Shown one piece after another: positions 42,627 through 51,122 of a stretch of DNA of 64,000 bases. A model generated the notes under the pieces. That model was given only the letters and a program-made list of their open reading frames with translations. It searched no databases and was not told the DNA's origin. How positions within the stretch are numbered: the first letter of the stretch is position 1; every line of letters starts with the position of its first letter. Both the position numbers and the translations under genes were made by a program. Source of the stretch: Hymenobacter telluris (GTDB taxonomy: Bacteria > Bacteroidota > Bacteroidia > Cytophagales > Hymenobacteraceae); contig NZ_JAFLQZ010000001.1 of the NCBI RefSeq assembly GCF_017313265.1, forward strand, positions 62,001 to 126,000. Reading direction: 5' to 3'.

Positions 42627-44579
42627 ATGACCACCCGTCATCTTGTAGCTGCCGGCTTGCTGCTGGCTTCGCTCACCACAAATACCGCCAGCGCCCAAAC
42701 CAAACCAGCCGCGCCGGCCATGTCGCAGCGCATGACTGATGCGTTTATGTCGTGGTACCCCGATTCCATCCTGATTGGCAACCGCACCACCGCCCGCTGG
42801 GACTACGAGCAAGGCCTGATGATGAAGGCGTTGGAGCGGGTATGGATGCGCACCGGCGACCCGAAGTACTTCACATACATTCAGAAAGACCTCGACAAGT
42901 TTGTGTTGCCCGATGGCAGCATCCGCACCTACAAGCAGGAAGACTACAACCTCGACAACATGGCCACCGGCCACGCCCTGCTCTTGATGAGCCAGGTATC
43001 GTTGGGTAGCTCGGCGGCGCAGCAGAAGTACATCAAAGCCGCGCAGTACCTGCGCAAGCAGCTGGATGGGCAGCCGCGTACCAAAGCGGGCGGCTTCTGG
43101 CACAAGAAGGTGTACCCCAACCAGATGTGGCTCGATGGCCTGTACATGGCCCAGCCGTTCTACTCCGAGTACAGCAACGTGTTCAACCAGCCCGCCGGCT
43201 TCGATGATGTAGCCAAGCAGTTTGCCCTCATCGAGAAAAACTTGGTGGACCCCAAAACCGGCCTGCTCTACCACGGCTACGACGAAAGCAAAGAGCAGAA
43301 ATGGGCCAACAAAACCACCGGCCAGTCGCCCAACTTCTGGGACCGGGGCATGGGCTGGTATGCTATGGCCTTAGTGGACGTGCTGGATTATTTCCCGGCC
43401 AACCACCCACAACGTGCGCAGCTTGTTAAGGATTTGCAGCGGCTGGCCCCCGTGCTGGCCAAGTACCAGGACCCCAAAACCGGTACCTGGTCGTTGGTAG
43501 TGGACCAGGCTTCGCGCAAAGGCAACTACGCCGAAGCTTCGGGCAGCAGCATGTTCGTGTACGCCCTGGCCAAAGGGGTGCGCCTGGGCTACCTCGACAG
43601 CAAGTACGCCGCCGTGGCCAAAAAGGGCTATGACGGGCTGCTGAAAACCTTCGTAACCACGGAAGCCGGCAACGCGCTGGCCTTCAATGGCACCGTTAGC
43701 GTGGGCGGCCTCGGCGGCAACCCCTACCGCGACGGGAGTTTCGAGTATTACCTGAGCGAGCCGCTGCGCAAGAACGATTTGAAAGGCGTGGGGCCGTTTA
43801 TCATGGCCAGCGTGGAAATGGAAATAGCCGCCGAAAGCGCCACCGGTAAAGGCAAAACCGTGGGCCTCGACAACTACTTCAACCACGAAATCCGCAAAAG
43901 CCCGCTGACCGGGGAGCCCGAGCCCTGGCATTACACCTGGGAGGAACGCCAGCACGGCGGCTTCTATCTGTGGGGCAACCAGTTCCGGGAGCTGGGCGCC
44001 AAAACCGTGACAATACCCACGGCGCCCACGGCCGCGTCGTTGAAGAACGTGAGCGTCTACATCATTGTGGACCCCGACAGCAAAAAGGAAAGCCCCAAGC
44101 CCAACTTCGTGCAGCCTGCCGATGTACAGGTGATTTCCGAGTGGGTGAAGGGCGGCGGCACGCTGGTGTTGATGGCCAACGACACCTCGAACTGCGAAAT
44201 CCCGCGCTTCAACACGCTGGCCAAGGCTTTTGGCATCCAGTTCACCAACACCAGCCTGAACATGGTGCAGGGCAGCCAGTTCGACCAGGGTTTGGTGACG
44301 CTGCCAGCCGGCAATCCGGTTTTCAAAACGGCTAGAACCGCTTACGTAAAAGAACTGTCGGTGCTGGACGTGAAAAGCCCCGCCAAACCGCTTGTCAGCA
44401 GCGGCAACAGCGTAATTATGGCTACAGCTAAAGTGGGCAAAGGCACCGTATTCGCCATCGGTGACCCGTGGCTGTACAACGAGTACACCGACGGCCGCAA
44501 AATCCCGGCAAAGTTCGAGAACTTCCAGGCTGGCAAGGATTTGGCTACCTGGCTGTTGCAGCAAAGCAGCGCGAAGTAA
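42627..44579 (+). CDS. GH105/GH88-type unsaturated glucuronyl hydrolase with extra C-terminal domain
   Basis: 650-aa exported protein. The catalytic (alpha/alpha)6 barrel covers about residues 30-430: RWDYEQGLMMKALERVW, DGSIRTYKQEDYNLDNM (with the catalytic Asp), GGFWHKKVYPNQMWLDGLYM and FWDRGMGWYAMALVDVL. It removes the terminal delta-4,5 unsaturated uronyl residue made by pectate lyases, releasing 4-deoxy-5-keto-uronate. Residues about 460-650 add a Rossmann-like domain (VYIIVDPDSKKES, GGTLVLMANDTSN, IGDPWLYNEYTDG) resembling DUF4350/ThuA-type folds. Follows GH28 by 170 bases. Confidence 0.92.
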   Translation: MTTRHLVAAGLLLASLTTNTASAQTKPAAPAMSQRMTDAFMSWYPDSILIGNRTTARWDYEQGLMMKALERVWMRTGDPKYFTYIQKDLDKFVLPDGSIRTYKQEDYNLDNMATGHALLLMSQVSLGSSAAQQKYIKAAQYLRKQLDGQPRTKAGGFWHKKVYPNQMWLDGLYMAQPFYSEYSNVFNQPAGFDDVAKQFALIEKNLVDPKTGLLYHGYDESKEQKWANKTTGQSPNFWDRGMGWYAMALVDVLDYFPANHPQRAQLVKDLQRLAPVLAKYQDPKTGTWSLVVDQASRKGNYAEASGSSMFVYALAKGVRLGYLDSKYAAVAKKGYDGLLKTFVTTEAGNALAFNGTVSVGGLGGNPYRDGSFEYYLSEPLRKNDLKGVGPFIMASVEMEIAAESATGKGKTVGLDNYFNHEIRKSPLTGEPEPWHYTWEERQHGGFYLWGNQFRELGAKTVTIPTAPTAASLKNVSVYIIVDPDSKKESPKPNFVQPADVQVISEWVKGGGTLVLMANDTSNCEIPRFNTLAKAFGIQFTNTSLNMVQGSQFDQGLVTLPAGNPVFKTARTAYVKELSVLDVKSPAKPLVSSGNSVIMATAKVGKGTVFAIGDPWLYNEYTDGRKIPAKFENFQAGKDLATWLLQQSSAK

Positions 44580-44599
44580 AGCCCAGATGTTCGTATGAA

Positions 44600-44637
44600 G
44601 CAAAAGGCCCGATTCCGCACGGAATCGGGCCTTTTGC
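44600..44637. terminator. Bidirectional terminator after GH105
   Basis: GCAAAAGGCCCGATTCCG (44600-44617) pairs perfectly with its complement (44620-44637): 18 pairs, two-base loop. It separates the GH105 gene from the convergent LacI-type regulator. Confidence 0.85.
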
Positions 44638-44711
44638 ATCTAGTCTAACTACCTGTTAAGTAGATGGTTCGTAGTAGCTATTAGGGTGTTTATCCTACTA
44701 CCCACTACCTA

Positions 44712-45764
44712 CTACTTTGTGGCAGCGGCGCCGGCGTGCTTGGCATGTTCCGTCAGGCGGGTGGAGTCGCGCACAATCAGCTCGGTTGGGATTTTGACGG
44801 TGCCTACGGGCTTGGCGCGGTGCTTGAACTCGATTAAGTCAATCAGCCGCTCGGCCGCTACCTGACCGATTTCCTGGGCGGGCTGCACCACAGTGCTTAG
44901 CGAAGGCGACAGTAAATCGGCCACGTTCAGGTTGGTGAACCCAATAAGCGACACATCATCCGGAATGGCCAGGTTGCGCTGGTGCAACGCCTTCAGGCAA
45001 CCCACGGCCAGCCGGTCGGAGGCCGTGAAAAAGGCATCGGGCATGGGGTCCAGGGCCATCAGCTCGTCTACCATCGGGCCTACCTCGTCGGGGCCGAAGG
45101 TGCCGTAGCGAATCAGCGTTTCGTCGTACTCTAGGCCGTGCTTTTCCAAAGCGGCGCGGTAGCCGGCCAGGCGCTCCTGCGTGATGCTCAGCCAGGGCTG
45201 AATAGTGAGGTGCGCAATGCGCCGCCGGCCCGACTGAATCAGGTGCTCGGTGGCGGCAAACGCCCCCCCGAAGTTATCGGCTACCACTTGCGTAACGCCC
45301 AGCTCGGCCGCCACCCGGTCGAAGAGCACAATCGGTACGTGTTTGTCGAGCACGTCGCGCAAATGCGCCACGTCGGAGGTTTCGCTCGACAGTGAAATCA
45401 ACAGTCCGTCCACCTTGCGCGACATGGCTTGGTGCACGTTGGCTGTTTCCCGCTCGTACGACTCCTGGCTCTGAAAAATAATGACGTGGTAGCCCCGGTT
45501 GTAGGCAATGGCCTCGATGCCGTTGATAGCTTGCGAAAAGAAATAATTCGCAATCTGGGGCACGATAACGCCAATGGCCCGGCTGGCGCTGCCCTTCAGG
45601 CTAAGCGCAATGGGGTTGGGGCGGTAGTTGAGCCGCTCGGCACACTCCATTACCAGCCGCTTCGTTTCCGGGTTGATTTCGTAGCTGCCCCGCAACGCGC
45701 GCGACACCGTGGAAGTGGAAATGTTCAGCTCGCGGGCAATGTCTTTTATGGTGAATGTTTCCAA
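44712..45764 (-). CDS. LacI-family transcriptional regulator
   Basis: 350-aa repressor with N-terminal LacI HTH (FTIKDIARELNISTSTVSRA, residues 3-22; then hinge NYRPNPIALSLKGSASR) and a periplasmic-binding-like effector domain (GVIVPQIANYFFSQAINGIE; DVSLIGFTNLNVADLLSP). The start is TTG at 45762-45764; no ATG or GTG lies upstream in frame before a stop. It is divergent from kduD, with the operator-like site at 45921-45945 in the gap and a copy before susC. It probably senses a uronate or KDG-type intermediate. Confidence 0.92.
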   Translation of the reverse strand: METFTIKDIARELNISTSTVSRALRGSYEINPETKRLVMECAERLNYRPNPIALSLKGSASRAIGVIVPQIANYFFSQAINGIEAIAYNRGYHVIIFQSQESYERETANVHQAMSRKVDGLLISLSSETSDVAHLRDVLDKHVPIVLFDRVAAELGVTQVVADNFGGAFAATEHLIQSGRRRIAHLTIQPWLSITQERLAGYRAALEKHGLEYDETLIRYGTFGPDEVGPMVDELMALDPMPDAFFTASDRLAVGCLKALHQRNLAIPDDVSLIGFTNLNVADLLSPSLSTVVQPAQEIGQVAAERLIDLIEFKHRAKPVGTVKIPTELIVRDSTRLTEHAKHAGAAATK

Positions 45765-46071
45765 TGGGAAGGCAGGTTTGAAGGAGTAGGGTAGGAGGTA
45801 GGCTTCCTAAAGTGCAAGAGCCGCCAACAGCAGCGCCAAGTGTCTTACCGGGGGTGAAAGTAGAAAGAGCTACCCAGTTTAGCCACACCGCCACCAGTAA
45901 AAGCTGGGAATCCACTTGTTGGCAACGTTCCCGATAACGTTTGCGAGAATAAACATTGTTCTATTCTTCGTTTTGGCTAACACAATCCTTAATCTTTACA
46001 GATACGATGTGCTTGCGGTAGTATGAAAAGTACATCATTTTCTTTCTAAAAGTTTACAAATTCCTATTTGC
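45765..46071. other. 307-bp divergent control region, LacI-type gene and kduD
   Basis: Contains the operator at 45921-45945 and AT-rich stretches at 45946-46060 that likely hold the kduD promoter. No coding frame. Confidence 0.5.
45921..45945. promoter_or_regulatory. Probable LacI-type operator upstream of kduD
   Basis: GGCAACGTTCCC followed by GATAACGTTTGCG: two AACGTT cores 12 bases apart, matching the site at 35847-35870 (GGAACGTTGCC, GTAACGTTTGC). It lies in the divergent gap beside the regulator gene. Confidence 0.7.
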
Positions 46072-46842
46072 ATGGCCTTCGCTGACTCTTTCGACTTGAC
46101 CGGTAAACTAGCGTTGGTGACGGGCTGCACCCGGGGCATCGGGCAGGCTATGGCCTTGGGCCTGGCCGAAGCCGGCGCCGACATCATCGGCGTGTCGGCT
46201 TCGTTGGCGTTGAGTGGCTCTGACACCGAGCAGCAAGTGCAGGCCCTGGGCCGGCAGTTTCACGCCTACCAGGCCGACTTCAGTGAGCGTGCCGCCGTGG
46301 ATGCCTTTATTGCGCAGGTACAGCAGGATTTCCCTCGCATCGACATTCTTATCAACAACGCCGGCACCATCAAGCGCGCCCCGGCCGCCGAGCACGCCGA
46401 TGAACTCTGGGACGAAGTGCTGGCCATCAACCTCGATGCGCCGTTCCGCTTGGCTCGCGCCATTGGCGGGCAGATGCTCCAGCAAGGCTCCGGCAAAATC
46501 ATCTTCACGGCCTCGCTGCTCACGTTTCAGGGCGGCATCAACGTGCCGGGCTACGCGGCCAGCAAGGGTGCTATTGGCAGCGTAGTGAAAGCGCTGGCCA
46601 ACGAATGGGGCGGCCGCGGCGTGAACGTCAACGCTATTGCGCCCGGCTACATTGCCACCGACAACACCGAAGCCCTGCGCAACGACCCCGACCGGTCGGC
46701 CAGCATTTTGGGCCGCATCCCGGCCGGCCGCTGGGGCACCCCCGCCGACTTCAAAGGCCCCACGGTGTTCCTGGCTTCGCAGGCTGCCGATTACGTGCAC
46801 GGCACCATCCTCACCGTTGATGGCGGCTGGATGGGCCGCTAA
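46072..46842 (+). CDS. kduD: 2-dehydro-3-deoxy-D-gluconate 5-dehydrogenase
   Basis: SDR-family enzyme reducing 2,5-diketo-3-deoxygluconate (DKII) to KDG with NADH in pectin-derived uronate degradation. Seen: LVTGCTRGIGQAMALGLAEA (TGxxxGxG cofactor motif), NNAG in the fourth strand, the Ser of TASLLTFQGGINVPGY and catalytic YAASKGA Tyr-Lys pair, then VNVNAIAPGYIATDNTEALR. The length of 256 aa is right. First gene of the hexuronate operon; kduI follows after a 124-base gap with an inverted repeat. Paralogous SDRs are similar, but the context fixes the role. Confidence 0.93.
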   Translation: MAFADSFDLTGKLALVTGCTRGIGQAMALGLAEAGADIIGVSASLALSGSDTEQQVQALGRQFHAYQADFSERAAVDAFIAQVQQDFPRIDILINNAGTIKRAPAAEHADELWDEVLAINLDAPFRLARAIGGQMLQQGSGKIIFTASLLTFQGGINVPGYAASKGAIGSVVKALANEWGGRGVNVNAIAPGYIATDNTEALRNDPDRSASILGRIPAGRWGTPADFKGPTVFLASQAADYVHGTILTVDGGWMGR

Positions 46843-46851
46843 AGATGAAAT

Positions 46852-46957
46852 GATGAGGTGGTGAAATGGTGAGTTTTCCGTTCTTGAAAGCGCCAAGCGC
46901 GCAGAACGCGCCACCAGAACATCACTTCACCACTTCACCACTTCACCATTTCACCAC
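46852..46957. repeat. GGTGA-type inverted repeat before kduI
   Basis: Left arm GATGAGGTGGTGAAATGGTG (from 46852) pairs with TTCACCACTTCACCATTTCA and CCAC up to 46957; CACTTCAC is tandem on the right arm. The right arm ends 8 bases before the kduI ATG. Same family as 2749 and 3354-3468. Confidence 0.8.
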
Positions 46958-46965
46958 TCTCCAAG

Positions 46966-47796
46966 ATGACCCAACGATATGCCATCAGCCCCCGCGAAAC
47001 GGCGGCGATGAACACCCAGCAACTGCGCGAGAACTTTCTGATTGAAGACGTGTTCGTTGCCGGCGAAATCGAGCTGGTATACACCCATTACGACCGGATG
47101 ATTGTGGGTGGCGCTACGCCTACCACCGAGCCGCTGACCTTGCCCTGCCCCGAGAATCTGAAAGCCGATTTCTTTTTGCAGCGCCGCGAGCTGGGCATCC
47201 TTAACACCGCCGCGCCCGGCACCGTGACCGTAGATGGCACCGTGTACGAGCTGGGCAACCAGGATTGCCTCTACGTGGGCAAAGACGCCAAAGAAGTGGT
47301 ATTTGCCTCCACCGACGGTAACCAGCCCGCTAAGTTCTACCTGCTGTCGGCCCCGGCGCACCACGCGTATCCCACGCGCCGCATGACCCAGGCCGAGGCG
47401 ACACCCGTGGAACTAGGCACGCCGGAAACGGCCAATGAGCGCACCATTTATAAGTACATCTACCTGGAAGGCATCCAGAGCTGCCAGCTGGTAATGGGCC
47501 TGACCCGGCTCAAGCCCGGCTCGGTGTGGAACACCATGCCCAGCCACGTGCACGACCGGCGCATGGAAGCTTACCTGTACTTCGACCTCCCCGAAAACCA
47601 GCGGGTGCTGCACATGATGGGCCAGCCCCAGGAAACGCGCCCGTTGTGGGTGAGCAGCGGGCAGGCCATCCTGTCGCCGCCGTGGTCGATTCATACGGGG
47701 TGCGGCACCAGCAACTACACGTTCATCTGGGGGATGGCCGGCGAAAACCTGGAGTACACCGACATGGACCTCGTTACCATTCACGACCTGCGCTAA
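46966..47796 (+). CDS. kduI: 5-dehydro-4-deoxy-D-glucuronate isomerase
   Basis: Zinc-dependent cupin-fold isomerase turning 5-keto-4-deoxyuronate (DKI) into DKII; cytoplasmic. Metal ligands: the HxHxxxxxE pattern in PSHVHDRRMEAYLY and a further His in WSIHTGCGTSNYTFIWG, as in the E. coli enzyme. The N-terminal YAISPRETAAMNTQQLRENF and FLQRRELGILN blocks and C-terminal MAGENLEYTDMD match too. Length 276 aa is exact. Followed after 15 bases by kdgF. Confidence 0.96.
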   Translation: MTQRYAISPRETAAMNTQQLRENFLIEDVFVAGEIELVYTHYDRMIVGGATPTTEPLTLPCPENLKADFFLQRRELGILNTAAPGTVTVDGTVYELGNQDCLYVGKDAKEVVFASTDGNQPAKFYLLSAPAHHAYPTRRMTQAEATPVELGTPETANERTIYKYIYLEGIQSCQLVMGLTRLKPGSVWNTMPSHVHDRRMEAYLYFDLPENQRVLHMMGQPQETRPLWVSSGQAILSPPWSIHTGCGTSNYTFIWGMAGENLEYTDMDLVTIHDLR

Positions 47797-47811
47797 TACG
47801 CACCTGCCACT

Positions 47812-48156
47812 ATGCCCACCCTTGAAGCCCCTTTTCAGCTCGACAACAACCGCCAGCCCTGGACGCCGGTAGCCGACGGTTTGCGCCGCCAGATCCTCGC
47901 CTATGGTCCGGATATGATGCTGGTGCGCGTGGCGTTTGAGCAGGGGGGCATCGGGGCCCGGCACCAGCACGTGCACACGCAAATCACCTACGTGGAAAGC
48001 GGCGTGTTCACGGCCACCGTCGGCGACGACACGCGGGTGATGCGTGCGGGGGACGTGTTTTATGCGGCCTCCAACGTGTGGCACAGCGTGGAGTGCCTGG
48101 AAGCGGGCACCCTGCTGGACACGTTCAGCCCCATGCGCGAAGATTTTATTGAGTAG
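47812..48156 (+). CDS. kdgF: Cupin protein, pectin degradation factor KdgF-like
   Basis: 114-aa cupin. KdgF opens the cyclic unsaturated uronate released by GH105/GH88 enzymes into linear 5-keto-4-deoxyuronate, the KduI substrate. Metal-binding His-rich motif GARHQHVHTQITYVESG (HxHxxQ) and second cupin box NVWHSVECLEAGTLLDTFSPMREDF are seen. Position directly downstream of kduI (15 bases) strongly supports the role over a generic cupin. Confidence 0.9.
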   Translation: MPTLEAPFQLDNNRQPWTPVADGLRRQILAYGPDMMLVRVAFEQGGIGARHQHVHTQITYVESGVFTATVGDDTRVMRAGDVFYAASNVWHSVECLEAGTLLDTFSPMREDFIE

Positions 48157-48247
48157 CCAGAATTGCTTCCGCTCTCATAGGTAGACGATGTCTTTCTGCT
48201 TGCTACTCATATCCAACTACTTAATAAGTCTGGTTCACTCCGGCACA

Positions 48248-49432
48248 ATGCAAGCTCAGCACAAACACATATTGAGAAAACTACTGCTCCTGCTGACGGG
48301 AATAGGGGGGATGGGGATCTTTTCAACCCGGGCCCAGCAGGTGACGGTGGCGGCGGATGGTTCGGGAAACTCCCGGGCCATCCAGGCTGCCCTCAATAGC
48401 GTGCCTAGTCTGGCTGCCAACCGGCGTGCCAATGCAGTTGACAGCATTGCCGAGAAGATGCTGCTGTATCAGCGGAGTGTGGGCGGCTGGCCGAAAGCGG
48501 TGAAAGACGTGAAGGTGGACTACACCAAGCCGTTGTCGGCGGCGTTGCGGGCCAGCACCCTGGCCGATGCCAACCGCAAAGACGCCACCATCGACAACAA
48601 AGCCACCACCCGCGAAATCGAGTATCTGCTGGCTGCTTTCAGGCGCACCAACAACCCCGCGTACAAGCAAAGCGCTGAGCGCGGCATCCATTACCTGCTG
48701 AAAATGCAGTACCCCAACGGTGGCTTCCCGCAGTTCTACCCCGATTTCAGCGGCTACCGCCACCAAATTACTTACAATGATAACGCCATGGTGCGGGCGC
48801 TGCTGGTGTTGCGAGCCGTAGCCAACCAGCAAGCTGAGTATGCCCTGGTGAGCCCTGAGCTGGTGGCACCCGCCAAAGACGCCGTAGCGCGCGGCATAGC
48901 CTGCATCCTGAAAACGCAGTACGTGCAGAAAGGCAAACGCACGGCGTGGTGCGCGCAATACGACGAGAAAACGCTACGTCCCGATAAGGCCCGGGCTTTC
49001 GAGCTGGCCTCGCTGAGCGGTGATGAGTCGGTGGCTATTGTGGAATTCCTGCTGGGCATCGACAACCCCCCGGCGGAAGTGAAGCAGGCCATTACCAGCG
49101 CCATTGCGTGGTTCGAGCAAGTGAAAATCCCGAACATGGCCGTGAAAGAAGTGCAGGACCCCAAGCAGCCCACGGGCCGCGACCGGCTGATGGTAGCCGC
49201 GCCTGGCGCCACGCTGTGGGCCCGCTTCTACGATTTGGAAACCAACCGCCCCATCTACGTCGGGCGCGACAGTCAGGTACATTACACCTTGGCTGAAATA
49301 GAAAATGAGCGGCGGGCGGGCTACGTCTACGCGGGTACCTGGCCCGAAAAGCTGCTGACCAAAACCTACCCAAAATGGCAGCAGAAATGGGCTGCCGCCC
49401 CCGCCACTGTATCCCCGCAAGCAAGTAAATAA
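48248..49432 (+). CDS. Pectate lyase family 10, with CE8-like N-terminal remnant
   Basis: 394-aa exported lyase cleaving polygalacturonate by beta-elimination, giving unsaturated oligouronides. Signal peptide from MQAQHKHILRKLLLLL. The PL10 barrel begins near SVGGWPKAV (residues 77-85), with NKATTREIEYLLAAF, MQYPNGGFPQFYPD and ITYNDNAM, all family blocks. Before it, residues 32-53 read VTVAADGSGN then AIQAALNSVP, the N-terminus of CE8 pectin methylesterases, a domain otherwise absent. This looks like a truncated fusion. An earlier start 20 codons up is possible. Expressed with the kdu genes. Confidence 0.93.
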   Translation: MQAQHKHILRKLLLLLTGIGGMGIFSTRAQQVTVAADGSGNSRAIQAALNSVPSLAANRRANAVDSIAEKMLLYQRSVGGWPKAVKDVKVDYTKPLSAALRASTLADANRKDATIDNKATTREIEYLLAAFRRTNNPAYKQSAERGIHYLLKMQYPNGGFPQFYPDFSGYRHQITYNDNAMVRALLVLRAVANQQAEYALVSPELVAPAKDAVARGIACILKTQYVQKGKRTAWCAQYDEKTLRPDKARAFELASLSGDESVAIVEFLLGIDNPPAEVKQAITSAIAWFEQVKIPNMAVKEVQDPKQPTGRDRLMVAAPGATLWARFYDLETNRPIYVGRDSQVHYTLAEIENERRAGYVYAGTWPEKLLTKTYPKWQQKWAAAPATVSPQASK

Positions 49433-49442
49433 CCTCCCGGCC

Positions 49443-50978
49443 ATGCCCCAGCTTTCAAAATCCCTCGTTCTTTCTGCACCCACCACTGCGGCGGTCCTGC
49501 CCACCGCGGCCCAGTTTGAGCTACCTGAAAAAGTACTTCAGTTTGGTACGGGCGTGCTGCTCCGTGGCCTGCCCGATTACCTCATCGACAAAGCCAACCG
49601 CCAGGGCATTTTCAACGGCCGCATTGTGGTGGTGAAAAGCACCGGCGGCGGCGACCTGGACGCCTTCACCCAGCAGGATAACCTGTACACGCTGGCCATC
49701 CGGGGCATTGCCGACGAGCAGATTGTAGAGGAAAACGTGGTGTGCTCGGCCATCAGCCGGGTGCTGTCGGCCAAAACGCAGTGGGCCGAGGTACTGGCCT
49801 GCGCGGCTAACCCCGAGCTAACCGTAGTAATTTCCAACACCACCGAAGTAGGCATTGAGCTGGTAGCCGACGACGTAAGCCAAAGCCCGCCCGTGTCGTT
49901 TCCGGGCAAGCTGCTGGCTTTCCTGCACGCCCGCTACCAGGCGTTCCAAGGCGACAAGGCCAAGGGCCTGGTGATTGTGCCCACGGAGCTGATTGTAGAC
50001 AACGGGACCAAGCTGGAAGGCATTCTGCTGGAGCAGGCGCACCGCAACAACCTCGACGCCGAGTTCATCGACTGGCTGGAAACCGCCAATTCCATCTGCA
50101 ACTCCCTCGTGGACCGCATCGTGCCGGGCCGCCCCGATACCACCATGCAAACCACGCTTTCCGAGCAGCTGGGCTACGAAGATGAGCTGCTGACGATGTC
50201 GGAGGTGTACACGCTATGGGCTATTCAAGGCAACGAGCACGTGAAATCGGTGCTGAGCTTCGAGCAGGTGGATGCCGGTGTAATCGTGCAGCCCAACATC
50301 ACCCTGTTCCGGGAGCTGAAGCTGCGTTTGCTCAACGGCACGCACACGCTCAGCTGTGGCCTGGCGTTTCTGGCTGGCGCCAACACGGTGCGCGAAGCCA
50401 TGGAAAACCAGCTGCTGGCCGGCTTCGTGCACAACCTCATGCTGGCTGACTTGCTGCCCGGTATTCCGTACGCCGTGGATGAAAAAACGGGCCAGCGCTT
50501 CGGTATGCAGGTACTCGACCGGTTCCGCAACCCCTACATCGAGCACCGCTGGTTGAGCATCAGCCTGAACTACTCGGCCAAGCTGCAAATGCGGGTGGTG
50601 CCGGCGTTGCTGCACTACGCCAAAAAGCTGGAAGCCGTGCCGCACTACGTGGCGCTGGGTTTTGCCGCCTACTTGCTGTTCATGCGCGGCAAGCGCCAGG
50701 AAGACGGCGTATGGTACGGCGAAAACAACGGCACCGAATACCCGATTCAGGACGACAAAGCCGGCTATTTTGCTGACCTCTGGAGCCGCCTGGAGCCCGC
50801 AGAACTGACCCGTACCGTACTGCACAACACCAGCCTGTGGGGCCACGATTTGCTGGCTATTCCGGGCTTTGCCGATTCAGTAAGCAACTACCTGAAGCAC
50901 CTGCTGGCGCACGGCGCGCAAGCTACCGTAGCGAAGGCACTGAACAAGACCGTGGCGCGGCAGGAAGTGGCCGAGTAA
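49443..50978 (+). CDS. uxaB: Tagaturonate reductase
   Basis: Mannitol-dehydrogenase-family enzyme (511 aa) reducing D-tagaturonate to D-altronate with NADH. VLQFGTGVLLRGLPDYLID is the dinucleotide site of this family, followed by GRIVVVKSTGGGDLDAF and VVISNTTEVGIELV; C-terminal NGTHTLSCGLAFLAGANTV and ENNGTEYPIQDDKAGYF carry the family's Lys-His region. Starts 10 bases after the lyase stop, so it is co-transcribed. Fructuronate reductase is a paralogue, but UxaA/UxaC neighbours support UxaB. Confidence 0.94.
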   Translation: MPQLSKSLVLSAPTTAAVLPTAAQFELPEKVLQFGTGVLLRGLPDYLIDKANRQGIFNGRIVVVKSTGGGDLDAFTQQDNLYTLAIRGIADEQIVEENVVCSAISRVLSAKTQWAEVLACAANPELTVVISNTTEVGIELVADDVSQSPPVSFPGKLLAFLHARYQAFQGDKAKGLVIVPTELIVDNGTKLEGILLEQAHRNNLDAEFIDWLETANSICNSLVDRIVPGRPDTTMQTTLSEQLGYEDELLTMSEVYTLWAIQGNEHVKSVLSFEQVDAGVIVQPNITLFRELKLRLLNGTHTLSCGLAFLAGANTVREAMENQLLAGFVHNLMLADLLPGIPYAVDEKTGQRFGMQVLDRFRNPYIEHRWLSISLNYSAKLQMRVVPALLHYAKKLEAVPHYVALGFAAYLLFMRGKRQEDGVWYGENNGTEYPIQDDKAGYFADLWSRLEPAELTRTVLHNTSLWGHDLLAIPGFADSVSNYLKHLLAHGAQATVAKALNKTVARQEVAE

Positions 50979-51122
50979 GCCACCAACTCGGAACCTCGTT
51001 TTGTTATTTCTTTCGTCGGAGGTCCTGCTCCAACGCATTAGTTAACACAAAATCAGTAACCTTGAGATGTTAATTGAGGCATCTCTATCCGGCCCGCAAA
51101 GGCTGTAAATCAAGAACACGCA

